This document shows, piece after piece, positions 1 through 9,117 of a stretch of DNA of 64,000 bases. The notes beneath the pieces were generated by a model. It was not told the DNA's origin. It was given only the letters and a program-made list of their open reading frames with translations, and searched no databases. Location of the stretch: the NCBI RefSeq assembly GCF_041154485.1, contig NZ_AP028670.1, forward strand, positions 1,116,001 through 1,180,000, given 5' to 3'. Positions within the stretch are counted from its first letter, which is position 1. The number at the start of each line of letters is the position of its first letter. A program made the translations under genes and the position numbers. This DNA is from Variovorax sp. V93 (lineage in GTDB: Bacteria > Pseudomonadota > Gammaproteobacteria > Burkholderiales > Burkholderiaceae_C).

Positions 1-1
1 G

Positions 2-181
2 GTGCTCGGCTGGAGCTATCCGGCCTGGCGCGGTGGTGTGCTCGCCCATGTGGACGACACGGGTCTTGCTGAATTCGTGCGCCAGTGCGATGTTCTGGCC
101 GAGCGGCACGGGCGCCGCTTCCGCAGCCCCCAGTCATTGCGTCGCCGCGCGGAAGCGGGCGAGACGTTCCATGTGCATTGA
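2..181 (+). CDS. 3-hydroxyacyl-CoA dehydrogenase (FadB/FadJ-like), C-terminal end only
   Basis: These are the last 59 codons and the stop of a gene that starts left of the window. The residues LGWSYPAWRGGVLAHVD followed by a charged tail (FRSPQSLRRR) match the C-terminal helical domain of the multifunctional enoyl-CoA hydratase/3-hydroxyacyl-CoA dehydrogenase family. That domain normally ends with a Gly-rich 'GxGxPxxxGGP' helix and an 'ERHGxRFxPP' tail. The family oxidises 3-hydroxyacyl-CoA in beta-oxidation. The PaaI thioesterase gene begins 15 bp downstream and an acyl-CoA dehydrogenase follows, so this looks like the end of a beta-oxidation operon. The catalytic and NAD-binding parts lie outside the window, so whether the hydratase domain is present is unknown. 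Confidence 0.7.
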   Translation: MLGWSYPAWRGGVLAHVDDTGLAEFVRQCDVLAERHGRRFRSPQSLRRRAEAGETFHVH

Positions 182-196
182 GGCCAAGGTGTCGGC

Positions 197-616
197 ATGA
201 CAGGCGAATTCACCATCGAGCAAGGCGCCCAGGTGCTGGCCGAGTCCATGCCCGGTTGCGTGCGCGAGCTCGGCCTCACCGTGGAGCACCTGGGGGAGGG
301 GAGCGCGACGCTGCGCATGCGGCCCACGGCGATGGCCTGTCGCGAAGGCGGCATCTACGCCGGTCAGGCGCTGGCGGCGCTGGCGGACACGGCCATGTGC
401 TTTGCCATCTGGACCGACGGCCGTGGCCGCCGACCCGTGGCCACGGTGGATCTGCACGTCACATTCCTGCGTGGCGGCGGCCAGGAAGACCTGTTGGCCA
501 AAGCAGAGATCGTTCGGTCGGGCCGCACGCTTTCGTTCTGCAAGGTTTCGATGGTGTTGGCCGATTCGGGCAAGGACGTCGCTTCCGCGGTGGGCACGTT
601 CAGCCTGCCCGCCTGA
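197..616 (+). CDS. PaaI-family hotdog thioesterase
   Basis: A 139-residue protein of normal length for the PaaI/YdiI single-hotdog thioesterases, which hydrolyse acyl-CoA or aryl-CoA esters in the cytoplasm. The central part shows the expected pattern: the helix segment GGIYAGQALAALADTAMCFA, where family members have HGG..ALAD, followed by ATVDLHVTFLRGG, the beta-strand that forms the tetramer interface. The ATG is preceded by AAGGTG. The gene lies 15 bp after a 3-hydroxyacyl-CoA dehydrogenase end and 40 bp before an acyl-CoA dehydrogenase. This suggests release of stalled or toxic CoA esters from the pathway. Substrate unknown. Confidence 0.85.
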   Translation: MTGEFTIEQGAQVLAESMPGCVRELGLTVEHLGEGSATLRMRPTAMACREGGIYAGQALAALADTAMCFAIWTDGRGRRPVATVDLHVTFLRGGGQEDLLAKAEIVRSGRTLSFCKVSMVLADSGKDVASAVGTFSLPA

Positions 617-656
617 GCCGTTCCGCCAACCATCAACGTGAAGCGATAGGTGACCG

Positions 657-1820
657 ATGATTGAACGCACTCTCTTCAGCCCCGAGCATGAGGCTTTCCG
701 TGACAGCTTCCGGCGTTTTCTGGACAAGGAAGTGGCGCCTTACCACGCCGCCTGGGAAGAGCAAGGCTACGTCGACCGCGGCGTCTGGAAGACGGCAGGG
801 GACAACGGCTATCTTTGCATGTCGCTGCCCGAGGAATATGGCGGTTCCGGTGCGGACAAGCTCTACTCGGTAATCCAGATGGAAGAGCTGGCGCGAGGCG
901 GCTACAGCGGGATCGGCTTCAACCTGCACAGCGAGATCGTCGGCCCGTACATCTTGCGCTACGGCACGCAAGACCAGAAGAAGAGGTTCCTGCCCAGGCT
1001 CGCGAGTGGCGAGATCATCGGCGCCATCGCGATGACCGAGCCGGACGCCGGCAGCGACCTGCAGGGCATCAAGAGCACCGCGATCAAGCAAGCCGACGGC
1101 AGCTACTTGCTGAACGGCACGAAGACGTACATCACCAACGGCTGGCACACGGACCTGGTCATTGTCGTTGCCAAGACCAACCCCGCGGCCGGCGCGAAGG
1201 GCACGAGCCTCCTGCTGGTCGAACGCGGCATGAAGGGCCTGACGTACGGCAAGCCGCTCAAGAAGCTGGGCCTGAAGGCGCAAGACACCGGTGAATTGTT
1301 CTTCGACGACGTCAGCGTTCCCGCCAGCAACCTGCTGGGCGGCGAGGCCTTGGAGAACAAGGGCTTTGCCTGCCTGATGGAGCAGCTGCCCTGGGAGCGC
1401 ACCCAGATCGCGATCAGTGCCGTGGCCACTGCGCAGACCGCGATCGACCAGACGGTGCAATACGTCAAGGACCGCAAGGTGTTCGGCCGCACCGTCGCCG
1501 AGTACCAGAACACCCGGTTCGTCCTCGCCGGATTGCAAACCGAAGTGCAGATCGCCCGCGTATTCGTCGACAAGTGCATGGACCTGGTGCGCGAGGACAA
1601 GCTCGACGCCGCGACCGCCAGCATGGCCAAGTACTGGGCCACGGACTTGCAGTGCAAGGTCCTGGATGAATGCGTGCAACTGCACGGCGGCTACGGCTAC
1701 ATGTGGGACTGCCCGATCACCCGTGCCTACGCCGACGCGCGCGTGCATCGCATCTACGGCGGCACCAACGAGATCATGAAAGAGGTGATCTCCAGGGCGA
1801 TGGGACTGGCTGGGCGCTGA
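657..1820 (+). CDS. acyl-CoA dehydrogenase
   Basis: A 387-residue FAD enzyme of standard ACAD length that introduces the alpha-beta double bond into an acyl-CoA and passes electrons to ETF. The N-terminal helical domain, the FAD/substrate signature IGAIAMTEPDAGSDLQGI, the beta-domain GTKTYITNG, and the C-terminal QLHGGYGYM and IYGGTNEIM are all visible. Because the last motif has Gly where MCAD has its catalytic Glu, the base is more likely the Glu of LPWERTQIA (around residue 247), as in isovaleryl- and long-chain-type ACADs. The start has AGGTGA upstream. It is co-directional with thioesterase and CocE-type genes. Substrate is not deducible. Confidence 0.92.
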   Translation: MIERTLFSPEHEAFRDSFRRFLDKEVAPYHAAWEEQGYVDRGVWKTAGDNGYLCMSLPEEYGGSGADKLYSVIQMEELARGGYSGIGFNLHSEIVGPYILRYGTQDQKKRFLPRLASGEIIGAIAMTEPDAGSDLQGIKSTAIKQADGSYLLNGTKTYITNGWHTDLVIVVAKTNPAAGAKGTSLLLVERGMKGLTYGKPLKKLGLKAQDTGELFFDDVSVPASNLLGGEALENKGFACLMEQLPWERTQIAISAVATAQTAIDQTVQYVKDRKVFGRTVAEYQNTRFVLAGLQTEVQIARVFVDKCMDLVREDKLDAATASMAKYWATDLQCKVLDECVQLHGGYGYMWDCPITRAYADARVHRIYGGTNEIMKEVISRAMGLAGR

Positions 1821-1867
1821 CCGCCCAACGTCGACATTCGGAAAAACCGTTGAAGGTGGAGTTGAAG

Positions 1868-3529
1868 ATGGAAAAGACTGATTTCGAATTGCGCTTTACT
1901 CGCGGCAAGCATCCCTCCGGAGGCGGATACGCCGGACTCCGGCCCGGGTACAGGGTCGACGAGAAGCTGGGCATGATCTGCGAGTACGACGTGCCGGTCA
2001 CCCTGCGCGATGGCGTGAAGATCTACGTCAACATCTTCCGCCCCAAGGCAGAGGGACAGTACCCGGTGGTGCTGGCGTGGGCGCCTTACGGCAAACACGA
2101 AGGCGCGGATGACTACTATGCGATGCTCCCGGGCTGTGGCGGATCGAAGGCATTGCATTCGGAATACGCCCGCTTCGAAGGACCGGACCCGGCGGATTGG
2201 TGCCCCTATGGCTTCATCATCGTCTATGTCGATCCGCGCGGTGCCTGGGGTTCCGAGGGCGACCTGACCTTCATGAGCCCGCAAGAGGCGCTCGACGGCT
2301 ACGACGTCGTCGAATGGGCGGGAACCCAGGCCTGGAGCAATGGCAAGGTCGGCATGAACGGCGTCTCCTATCTGGGCTGGAGCCAGTGGAAGATTGCCGC
2401 GATGAATCCCCCGCACCTGGCGGCGATCAATCCCTGGGAAGGCGTGAGCGACTTCTATCGCGAACTGGTCTTCCATGGCGGGATCCGCAGCAATTTCACC
2501 GCGATGTTCCCGGGCACGATGTGCCGCCCCCGCAAGCGCGCGGAGGATCTGCTGGCGATGGCCAAGGAGCATCCGCTGTTCGACGACTATTGGGCCAGCA
2601 AGAATGCCGACCTATCGAAGATCACGGTCCCGGCCTTCGTCGTCGCGAGCTGGTCGGACCACGGCCTGCATACACGAGGCACATTCGAAGGCTTCAAGAA
2701 GATCTCTTCGAAGGAAAAGTGGCTCAGGGTCCATGGCCGCAAGAAGTGGGTCGACTACTACGACCACGTGGACATGCAGAGGCAGTTCTTCGACAGGTTC
2801 CTGAAGGGCATCGACAACGAAGTGAAGTACTGGCCTGCGGTCAACCTGGAGGTGCGCCAGAAGTACAACGTCGGCAACTACCGCCAGGAGAACGAGTGGC
2901 CGCTCGCCCGCACGCAGTACACCAAGTTGTTCCTGGACGCGAGCAAGAACGAGCTCAACACCTCGCCTTCGAGCGAGGTCGCGCAGAGCCGGTACAAGGC
3001 CGACGATCCGCGAGACAAGAGCCAGAACGCGGTCTTCGAGATCAAGTTCCCGCAGAAGACGGAGCTGACCGGCCACACCAAGCTGAAGCTCTGGGTCGAG
3101 GCCGCCGGAAGCGATGACATGGAGCTGTTCGTCGTGATCGACAAGTTCGATCGCACGGGCGACCGGGTGAACTTCCCGTCACAAAGCGGCTTCGACCATG
3201 GCCCCGTCGCCTATGGCTGGCTGCGCGTGTCGCATCGCGAGCTCGACATGGAGAGATCCACACCCCATCAGCCGGTTCTCAAGCACCAGAAGGAAGCCAA
3301 GCTGAAGCCCTCTGAAGTCGTTCCTGTGGAAATCGAGCTGTGGCCGGCAAGCGTTCTGTTCGAGGCAGGGGAAAAGTTGCGCGTGACCGTTCTCGGCAGC
3401 GACCTGCATGCCCACGTGGCCTGGGAGCACACCATCAGCGCGAACCGCGGAGAACACGTCATTCACACCGGGGGGGACTTTGACTCGCATCTGCTCGTGC
3501 CGGTCATTCCTTCCATTGGGCATGACTGA
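1868..3529 (+). CDS. CocE/NonD family serine hydrolase
   Basis: A 553-residue alpha/beta hydrolase of the X-Pro dipeptidyl-peptidase S15/cocaine-esterase group, which cleaves esters or amides. The nucleophile sits in GMNGVSYLG (Ser167, the GxSYxG elbow). The probable acid is Asp264 in SWSDHGLHTRG and the probable His is His300 in DHVDMQRQFFDRFLKG. The C-terminal third is the jelly-roll lid domain (residues about 380-550). I chose ATG 1868, preceded by AAGGTGGAG; an upstream TTG at 1850 is possible. No signal peptide is seen, so it should be cytoplasmic. Placement 47 bp after an acyl-CoA dehydrogenase suggests it releases or activates the acid that the pathway then oxidises; this is inference. 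Confidence 0.88.
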   Translation: MEKTDFELRFTRGKHPSGGGYAGLRPGYRVDEKLGMICEYDVPVTLRDGVKIYVNIFRPKAEGQYPVVLAWAPYGKHEGADDYYAMLPGCGGSKALHSEYARFEGPDPADWCPYGFIIVYVDPRGAWGSEGDLTFMSPQEALDGYDVVEWAGTQAWSNGKVGMNGVSYLGWSQWKIAAMNPPHLAAINPWEGVSDFYRELVFHGGIRSNFTAMFPGTMCRPRKRAEDLLAMAKEHPLFDDYWASKNADLSKITVPAFVVASWSDHGLHTRGTFEGFKKISSKEKWLRVHGRKKWVDYYDHVDMQRQFFDRFLKGIDNEVKYWPAVNLEVRQKYNVGNYRQENEWPLARTQYTKLFLDASKNELNTSPSSEVAQSRYKADDPRDKSQNAVFEIKFPQKTELTGHTKLKLWVEAAGSDDMELFVVIDKFDRTGDRVNFPSQSGFDHGPVAYGWLRVSHRELDMERSTPHQPVLKHQKEAKLKPSEVVPVEIELWPASVLFEAGEKLRVTVLGSDLHAHVAWEHTISANRGEHVIHTGGDFDSHLLVPVIPSIGHD

Positions 3530-3650
3530 GGCCCAAGCACGTGGATTCCTCGTCGCGCTGCGGCTGAGTTCCTATCAGCGGCACGCCGACGTCACCGGCG
3601 ATCCGTGTCGCAAGCGCCTCGTCATGCCGTTCACTTTCTAGGAATATTCG

Positions 3651-4367
3651 ATGTCGCCCTGCACTGAATCCATCGCCACCGTCGACCTCGCGATCACCTC
3701 GCGCCGCTCCGTGCGCGCTTTCCTGCCGACGCCGATCCCGCGCCGAACGGTGGAAGACATCCTTGAAGTCGCGTCGCGAGCGCCGTCTGGCACGAACATC
3801 CAGCCGTGGAAAGTCTACGTGCTGGGCGGCGAGGCGAAGGCAGGGCTGTCGCGCAAGATCCTCGATGCGTACAACGACCCGGCCTGCCTGGCGCAGCACA
3901 CGGACGAGGTCTCCAGTCACCCGACCGAATGGGTTTCGCCCTACATCGATCGACGGCGCAAGGTCGGCTGGGACATGTACAGCCTCCTCGATATCGCGAA
4001 GGGCGACAGCGCAGAAATGCACGCGCAGCGCGGCCGCAACTATGATTTTTTTGGTGCTCCCGTCGGGCTGATGTTCACGATTGACCGCATCATGCCCCGC
4101 GCGAGCTGGCTCGACTACGGCATGTTCTTGCAGAGCGTGATGGTGGCCGCGCGTGCGCGCGGATTGCACACCTGCCCGCAGGGAGCTTTCCTGAAATTTC
4201 ATCGCATCGTCATGGAGCACATCGGGGCGCCAGCGGGCGAGACGCTCGTGTGCGGCATGTCGATGGGGTATGAGGACGTTGCTGCGCCCGTCAATGCGCT
4301 GGTCAGCGAGCGCGCACCGGTGGCGGAATTCGCGAAGTTCATCGAATTGCCCGGCCAGAGCCGATAG
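3651..4367 (+). CDS. nitroreductase family protein
   Basis: A 238-residue FMN-dependent nitroreductase-fold protein. The N-terminus has the FMN phosphate motif TSRRSVRAF and then ASRAPSGTNIQPW, both diagnostic for the family. The C-terminal half has GMFLQSVMVAARARGLHTCPQ and the final VCGMSMGYED strand. Members reduce nitroaromatics, quinones or enones with NAD(P)H. A clear paralogue lies at 40381-41121 and is also next to acyl-CoA genes. The gene follows the CocE-type gene by 121 bp and may be in the same transcript. AGGAA precedes the ATG. True substrate unknown. Confidence 0.88.
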   Translation: MSPCTESIATVDLAITSRRSVRAFLPTPIPRRTVEDILEVASRAPSGTNIQPWKVYVLGGEAKAGLSRKILDAYNDPACLAQHTDEVSSHPTEWVSPYIDRRRKVGWDMYSLLDIAKGDSAEMHAQRGRNYDFFGAPVGLMFTIDRIMPRASWLDYGMFLQSVMVAARARGLHTCPQGAFLKFHRIVMEHIGAPAGETLVCGMSMGYEDVAAPVNALVSERAPVAEFAKFIELPGQSR

Positions 4368-4386
4368 TCCGACGAGTTCGGCGAAC

Positions 4387-4402
4387 GGCCGAGCTCCCGG
4401 CC
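4387..4402 (+). terminator. possible weak hairpin after nitroreductase gene
   Basis: GGCCG and CGGCC form a 5-bp GC-only stem around a 6-nt loop, 20 bp after the nitroreductase stop. There is no U-run, so it would be at most a weak terminator. It is the only structure I see in the 3' part of the 476-bp gap between 4368 and 4843 apart from the promoter at 4636. Confidence 0.2.
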
Positions 4403-4635
4403 ATTTCGAAAAGGGGCAACGCGTCCTTGCACGCTTTCAGAAGCAAGCTGCTTCCCGCGAACCCGTACAACGCCGCGCTGCAGCCGGCGTCCATGTCCTG
4501 TCTCGTTCAGGGTCTGCGCACCTATGTCCCTATGTGCGCTGACGGACCTTCCCACAGCGCAAACGTTCCGGCCAACCCATCCCCTGGGTGAGCGGAGTTC
4601 GCCAGCGCCTCGCATCCGGCGTTAGGGTTAGCGAT

Positions 4636-4680
4636 AACTGAATGTCGATTTACTTTTATGGTCGGTTGCCGTGTAATTCA
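4636..4680 (+). promoter_or_regulatory. promoter element shared with the element at 9118
   Basis: The sequence contains TTTACT (4649-4654), a 17-bp spacer ending in TTGCCG, and TGTAAT (4672-4677), a good sigma70-type promoter. The block starting AACTGAATG and running through the -10 is nearly repeated at 9118-9162: AACTGAATG is identical, then GATTTACTTTTA is identical, and TGCCGT-TAATT is conserved. Conservation beyond the -35 and -10 boxes implies a regulator binding site, plausibly for the TetR protein encoded at 8341. The predicted transcript would have a leader of about 160 nt before the Bug gene start at 4844. Confidence 0.6.
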
Positions 4681-4843
4681 TGCACGAGTGGAGTTGGCTT
4701 CTGACGATCAAGCATCGAGACCTGACTTGCACTTACGTTTTAGCGGATGGCTACGTTGTGCGACACCTGACGGTGCTCACACTGAACTTGCACTGCAGCG
4801 GGCAATAAGTCTTGCGGCGTCTGCCGCCTTTTCTGGAGCGTTA

Positions 4844-5821
4844 ATGATGCTGAACCGTAGACAGATAAATCTCGGCCTTGCTTCCCTTCCCATGCTGGCT
4901 CATCGTGCGGCACGGGCAGAGCCGGAATATCCCAACCGCCCAGTACGGCTTGTCGTGCCATACGATGCAGGGGGCGGCGTTGATGCTGCGGCACGCCCCC
5001 TGGCGCGCGCCCTTTCAGAGGTATGGGGTCAGCCTGTGATCGTGGACAACAAGCCTGGTGCCGACTCGATCATCGGGACCGGAGAAGTCGCGCGTGCCAA
5101 GCCCGACGGCTACACGATCCTGCTGGGTATTCTGTCGATCGTCCAGAATCCCCATCTTCGCGCGAAGATGCCTTTCGACACGCTGGCCGATCTGGCCCCG
5201 GTCGTTCAAGTTTCCACTGAGCCCTTGTACCTGGTCGTCACCAAGACCCTTGGCGTCACCACGCCGGCGGAGTTCATTGACCTGGCGCGCCGCAAGCCCG
5301 GAAAGCTTTCCTTCGGATCGTGGGGAAACGCATCCACGGGACACTTGCTCCTGAACTCCCTGCAGCGCAAGGCGCAAGTCGACATCACGCACGTTCCCTT
5401 CAAGGGAATGGGGGTCGCCGTGCAGACCATGATCGCCGGTGACCTCGACTCCGCCATGGTGCCCTACGCCATTGCTCGCATTGGGCTGGAGACCGGCAAG
5501 ATCTTAGTCATTGGTGCGGCGGGTCCGACGCGCTCCCCGGTATTGCCACAAGTGCCCACCTTGGAGGAGTCGGGGCTGCAAGGTTTCTCGCGCGCCCAAT
5601 GGATGGGGCTGTTCGCACCGGCGAAAACGCCAAAGTCCATCGTCGACAAGATCGCCAAGGACGTCACCGCTGCGTTGAGCAATCCCGCATTGGTGTCGTG
5701 GCTTGCGCAAGGAGGTGCAAGCCCGGCCGGCGGCACGCCAGAGGCTTTTGCGCACATCGTCCGGCAAGACTCCGAGTACTACCGCGAGCTGATCAAAGCC
5801 GCCAACTTGCGGCTGGAATGA
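4844..5821 (+). CDS. Bug-family (TctC) periplasmic substrate-binding protein
   Basis: A 325-residue extracytoplasmic solute receptor of the tripartite tricarboxylate transporter type. Diagnostic segments are YPNRPVRLVVPYDAGGGVD at the mature N-terminus, GQPVIVDNKPGADS, AKPDGYTILLG, and THVPFKGMG. The N-terminal stretch LGLASLPMLAHRAARAEP looks like an export signal, possibly Tat-like because of the preceding NRRQ. I start at ATG 4844, with GGAG just upstream; an in-frame ORF extends further left but has no signal peptide at its start. No TctA/TctB membrane genes are in the window. It is followed at 131 bp by the kinase and ACAD genes, so it probably captures the acid fed to that pathway. Confidence 0.92.
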   Translation: MMLNRRQINLGLASLPMLAHRAARAEPEYPNRPVRLVVPYDAGGGVDAAARPLARALSEVWGQPVIVDNKPGADSIIGTGEVARAKPDGYTILLGILSIVQNPHLRAKMPFDTLADLAPVVQVSTEPLYLVVTKTLGVTTPAEFIDLARRKPGKLSFGSWGNASTGHLLLNSLQRKAQVDITHVPFKGMGVAVQTMIAGDLDSAMVPYAIARIGLETGKILVIGAAGPTRSPVLPQVPTLEESGLQGFSRAQWMGLFAPAKTPKSIVDKIAKDVTAALSNPALVSWLAQGGASPAGGTPEAFAHIVRQDSEYYRELIKAANLRLE

Positions 5822-5897
5822 CCGCGTGGCGCAGGCGATGACCCAGGGCCTTCCTCGGAGGTCGGGGCCTGGCGTCGCGCCCCGCGAAACGAGAAGT

Positions 5898-5914
5898 GCC
5901 CGCTGATGGCGGGC
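5898..5914 (+). other. small inverted repeat between Bug and kinase genes
   Basis: GCCCGC and GCGGGC form a 6-bp stem with a 5-nt TGATG loop, 77 bp after the Bug stop and 38 bp before the kinase start. It lacks a T-run and could attenuate transcription or stabilise the upstream mRNA. No function is proven. Confidence 0.25.
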
Positions 5915-5951
5915 CGAGTCAGCAAAAACATCAACGAACCGATCTCACACC

Positions 5952-7028
5952 ATGGACCCATTTAGCGGGACAAAGGCCGTCATCGAGCGGCATGCGTTCG
6001 ACGTCGTCGCGCTGGAGCGCTTTCTCACTGGACGCCTCGACGGTTTCGCCGGGCCGCTGACGGTCGAGCAGTTCAAAGGGGGGCAGTCGAACCCGACATA
6101 CAAACTCGTCACGCCGGGCAAGGCCTATGTGATGCGCGCGAAGCCCGGACCTGCAGTGAAGTTGCTTCCATCGGCGCATGCGATCGAACGCGAGTACCGA
6201 GTCATGAGCGCGCTCCAAGCAACCGACGTGCCGGTCGCGCAGATGTATCTGCTGTGCGAAGACGAGTCCATCATCGGACGGGCCTTCTACATCATGGAGT
6301 TCGTCGAGGGCCGCGTGCTATGGGACCAGTCGCTGCCGGGAATGACCAACGCAGAACGAGGTGCCATCTACGACGAAATGAACCGCATCATCGCGGCGCT
6401 GCACTCGGTCGACGTCGACGCGGTCGGCCTTTCCAGCTTTGGGAAGCCGGGAAACTATTTCGAGCGCCAGATCGGGCGCTGGAGCAAGCAGTACGTCGCC
6501 TCGGTCGTCGAGCCGATCGACTCGATGAACGACTTGATGCAGTGGCTGCCGGCGCATATCCCGGCGGCCTCGCGGGACGAAGCGCAGATCACGATCGTGC
6601 ACGGCGACTTCAGGCTCGACAACCTGATCTTCCATCCGACCGAGCCCCGTGTGCTCGCCGTGCTGGACTGGGAGCTTTCGACGCTCGGTCATCCCCTTGG
6701 CGATTTCAGCTACCTCTGCATGGCATGGCACATCGCGAGTGGGGCTGCGCCCGGCATCGACCATCTGGACATCGCTGCGCTCGGCATCCCGTCGGAGCGC
6801 GACTACGTGCGGCGCTATTGCGAACGCACCCGGCGCGGTGACGTCGATGCCGTGATGGCGGATTGGAACTTCTACCTCGCCTACAACATGTTTCGCGCCG
6901 CCGCCATCATGCAAGGCATCGCCAAGCGTGCGCTCGACGGCACGGCGTCGAACACGCAGGCTGCGCAGGCCGGATCGGGTGCAAAGCGCATGGCCGCGCT
7001 TGGCTGGCAATTCGCGCAGGCGGGGTGA
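5952..7028 (+). CDS. APH-family phosphotransferase, ACAD10/11 kinase-domain type
   Basis: A 358-residue protein with an aminoglycoside-phosphotransferase/protein-kinase-like fold. Near residue 217 is the catalytic-loop motif HGDFRLDNLIF, and about 20 residues later the metal-binding AVLDWELSTLGHPLGD. The N-lobe has GGQSNPTYKLVT. This subgroup is homologous to the kinase half of ACAD10/ACAD11 and to LvaA, which phosphorylate the 4-hydroxyl of 4-hydroxyacyl-CoA (known biology). Its stop lies 42 bp before an ACAD11-like dehydrogenase gene, so the two together look like a split ACAD11. The family is not expected to give antibiotic resistance. The start codon has only a weak ribosome site. Confidence 0.88.
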   Translation: MDPFSGTKAVIERHAFDVVALERFLTGRLDGFAGPLTVEQFKGGQSNPTYKLVTPGKAYVMRAKPGPAVKLLPSAHAIEREYRVMSALQATDVPVAQMYLLCEDESIIGRAFYIMEFVEGRVLWDQSLPGMTNAERGAIYDEMNRIIAALHSVDVDAVGLSSFGKPGNYFERQIGRWSKQYVASVVEPIDSMNDLMQWLPAHIPAASRDEAQITIVHGDFRLDNLIFHPTEPRVLAVLDWELSTLGHPLGDFSYLCMAWHIASGAAPGIDHLDIAALGIPSERDYVRRYCERTRRGDVDAVMADWNFYLAYNMFRAAAIMQGIAKRALDGTASNTQAAQAGSGAKRMAALGWQFAQAG

Positions 7029-7070
7029 CGGGCACGGCGCGCCATTTCTCAATTCAAAGGGGACAAGAGC

Positions 7071-8291
7071 ATGGACTTCAACTACTCGCCGCGAACTATC
7101 GAGCTGCAGAATCGGCTGCACGCCTTCATGGACGAGCACATCTATCCGGCCGAGACCGCGGTACTCGATGAACTGCGGGCGAACGCCGCAGCAGATAAAC
7201 GCTACGCCCCGTTGCAGATCATCGAGACGCTCAAGTCCAAGGCGCGCGATGCCCGACTATGGAATCTGTTCCTGCCCGAGAGCGAATACGGAGCGGGCCT
7301 CACCAACCAGGAATACGCGCCTCTCGCCGAAATGATGGGCCGCGTCGTGTGGGCGAGTGAAGTCTTCAATTGCTCGGCACCTGACACCGGCAACATGGAA
7401 ATCATCGCTCGCTACGGCACGCCGGAGCAAAAAAAGCAGTGGCTCGAGCCCCTGCTCGCGGGCGAGATTCGAAGCGCGTTTGCAATGACCGAACCAGGCG
7501 TTGCGTCGTCGGACGCCACCAACATCGAGTCCCGGATCGAGCGCGACGGCGACCACTACCTCCTGAACGGGCGGAAGTGGTTCACCTCCGGGCCTGCCGA
7601 CCCGCGCTGCGCGGTCATCATCTTCATGGGGAAGTCGGACCCCGATGCGCCGCGTCATACCCAGCAGTCGATGATCTTCGTTCCAAGCGATGCCCCGGGC
7701 GTGAAGGTGGTGCGTTCGCTGCAAGTGTTTGGTTACGACGACGCACCGCAAGGTCACGTGGAAATGGTCTTCGAGAACGTCCGGGTTCCCGCGTCGAACA
7801 TGCTGCTTGGCGAGGGGCGAGGCTTCGAGATTGCGCAGGGCCGCCTTGGCCCCGGACGCATCCACCACTGCATGCGCCTGATCGGCCTCGCGGAGCGGGC
7901 ACTGGAGATGATGTGCCAACGCGCGACGGCCCGCATCGCCTTCGGCCGGCCACTGTCCGATCAGGGTGTGACCCGTGAGCGCATCGCCGAGGCGCGCTGC
8001 AAGATCGACATGGCGCGCCTGTTGACGCTCAAATCTGCATGGATGATGGATGTCGCGGGCAACAAGGCCGCGCAGGCGGAAATTGCGATGATCAAGGTCG
8101 TCGCGCCGCAGATGGCCTGCGACGTCATCGATTGGGCAATCCAACTGCACGGCAGCGCCGGCCTTAGCGAGGATTTTCCGCTGGCGCAAAGCTACAGCGC
8201 GGCGCGTTCAGTGCGGATTGCAGATGGTCCGGACGAGGTCCACCGCAACGCGGTCGCGAAGATCGAACTCAACAAGTATGTCTCGCGCTGA
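7071..8291 (+). CDS. acyl-CoA dehydrogenase, ACAD10/11-like
   Basis: A 406-residue ACAD. Motifs typical of the ACAD11/LvaC branch are [18 protein letters not shown], the insert [37 protein letters not shown], and near the end [12 protein letters not shown], where Asp replaces the usual catalytic Glu position. AAGGGGA precedes the ATG. In characterised systems this enzyme works with the adjacent kinase to remove a phosphorylated 4-hydroxyl group and form an enoyl-CoA. The same arrangement here supports that role by analogy; the chain length of the substrate is unknown. Confidence 0.92.
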   Translation: MDFNYSPRTIELQNRLHAFMDEHIYPAETAVLDELRANAAADKRYAPLQIIETLKSKARDARLWNLFLPESEYGAGLTNQEYAPLAEMMGRVVWASEVFNCSAPDTGNMEIIARYGTPEQKKQWLEPLLAGEIRSAFAMTEPGVASSDATNIESRIERDGDHYLLNGRKWFTSGPADPRCAVIIFMGKSDPDAPRHTQQSMIFVPSDAPGVKVVRSLQVFGYDDAPQGHVEMVFENVRVPASNMLLGEGRGFEIAQGRLGPGRIHHCMRLIGLAERALEMMCQRATARIAFGRPLSDQGVTRERIAEARCKIDMARLLTLKSAWMMDVAGNKAAQAEIAMIKVVAPQMACDVIDWAIQLHGSAGLSEDFPLAQSYSAARSVRIADGPDEVHRNAVAKIELNKYVSR

Positions 8292-8340
8292 GATCAGCGC
8301 AAGAGCGATGCGGCCCTTCTGCGTTCGACCAGCGAGATGG

Positions 8341-9039
8341 TCATCCGGCCGATTCCTGCCGTGAGCTCAAAGTTTGCTTGGCTGCGGCGTAGTCTGCGTT
8401 GGTAAGCGATTGCCAGCCCACGGCATGCACAAAGAGCTCGGTGAGGACGTTGATCGCAGTGGCATCGTCAATGAAGCGGTCCGGGAAGTCACCGCCTTTC
8501 GCCGTCCAGTTGTAGCAGGTGTACTCGAGCATCGAGCAGAGCGCCGAGGCTGCGAGTTCGGTGTCCATGCCCGGGCTGTAGCCTTCTTTCTGCGCGAGTT
8601 GAATCATGACGGAGAGTCCGCGTATGCCCTGCTGGCGGACGTTTCGCCAGGCGCGAGAGAACTGCTGGTCGATCATGGCCATCTGGAAGGCCGCCGTGGC
8701 GATTGGCCAGTCTTCCCGATAGATTCTCCAGAAAGCGGTCAATCGCGACGTGAGATTCTCGAGGGGGCCTTCGGCCTCGCTGATGGGCCGGTTGACTTCA
8801 TCCTTGAGCCGCTGCCGGAAGTCTTCCAACAGTTCCTGCAGCACTTGTTCTTTGGTCTTGAAGTACAGATAAAACGCGCCGGGCGAGCGGTCTGCCTGCG
8901 CCATGATGTCCGCAATCGTAGCGGCAGCGAAGCCGTCGATCGCGATCGTTCGTTTGGCGGCCTGTTTGATCGCCTCCCGAGTGGCGTCTCCTTTGTGGGT
9001 TGCGCGCTTGCGTCGGGCGGGGGGGGATTCGGTCTGCAT
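8341..9039 (-). CDS. TetR/AcrR family transcriptional regulator
   Basis: A 232-residue regulator with an N-terminal HTH: AAATIADIMAQADRSPGAFY followed by LYFKTKEQVLQELL. The C-terminal ligand domain has no recognisable specificity motif. I chose ATG 9039; an in-frame upstream ATG at 9105 would add 22 residues and the two cannot be separated by ribosome sites. It lies divergent to the acyl-CoA ligase gene at 9231 and its stop is 49 bp from the stop of the ACAD gene. A shared element in front of the ligase gene and of the 4844 operon makes this protein the natural candidate regulator of both. Ligand is probably the pathway acyl-CoA, by analogy with other catabolic TetR proteins. Confidence 0.88.
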   Translation of the reverse strand: MQTESPPARRKRATHKGDATREAIKQAAKRTIAIDGFAAATIADIMAQADRSPGAFYLYFKTKEQVLQELLEDFRQRLKDEVNRPISEAEGPLENLTSRLTAFWRIYREDWPIATAAFQMAMIDQQFSRAWRNVRQQGIRGLSVMIQLAQKEGYSPGMDTELAASALCSMLEYTCYNWTAKGGDFPDRFIDDATAINVLTELFVHAVGWQSLTNADYAAAKQTLSSRQESAG

Positions 9040-9117
9040 TGGAGCTGAATGTAAGGTCAGCTTAGCTTTATGTCCAGAACTAGCCTTGCTGGAGAAGAGT
9101 CGCATAGGGTTTTCCAG

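Noticed and set aside
633..1748. 371-codon minus-strand frame opposite the first ACAD
   Set aside because: No family motif; the plus strand is a clear ACAD.
5952..7028. Antibiotic-resistance aminoglycoside phosphotransferase
   Set aside because: The motifs and ACAD neighbour fit the ACAD10/11/LvaA kinase group, not resistance enzymes.
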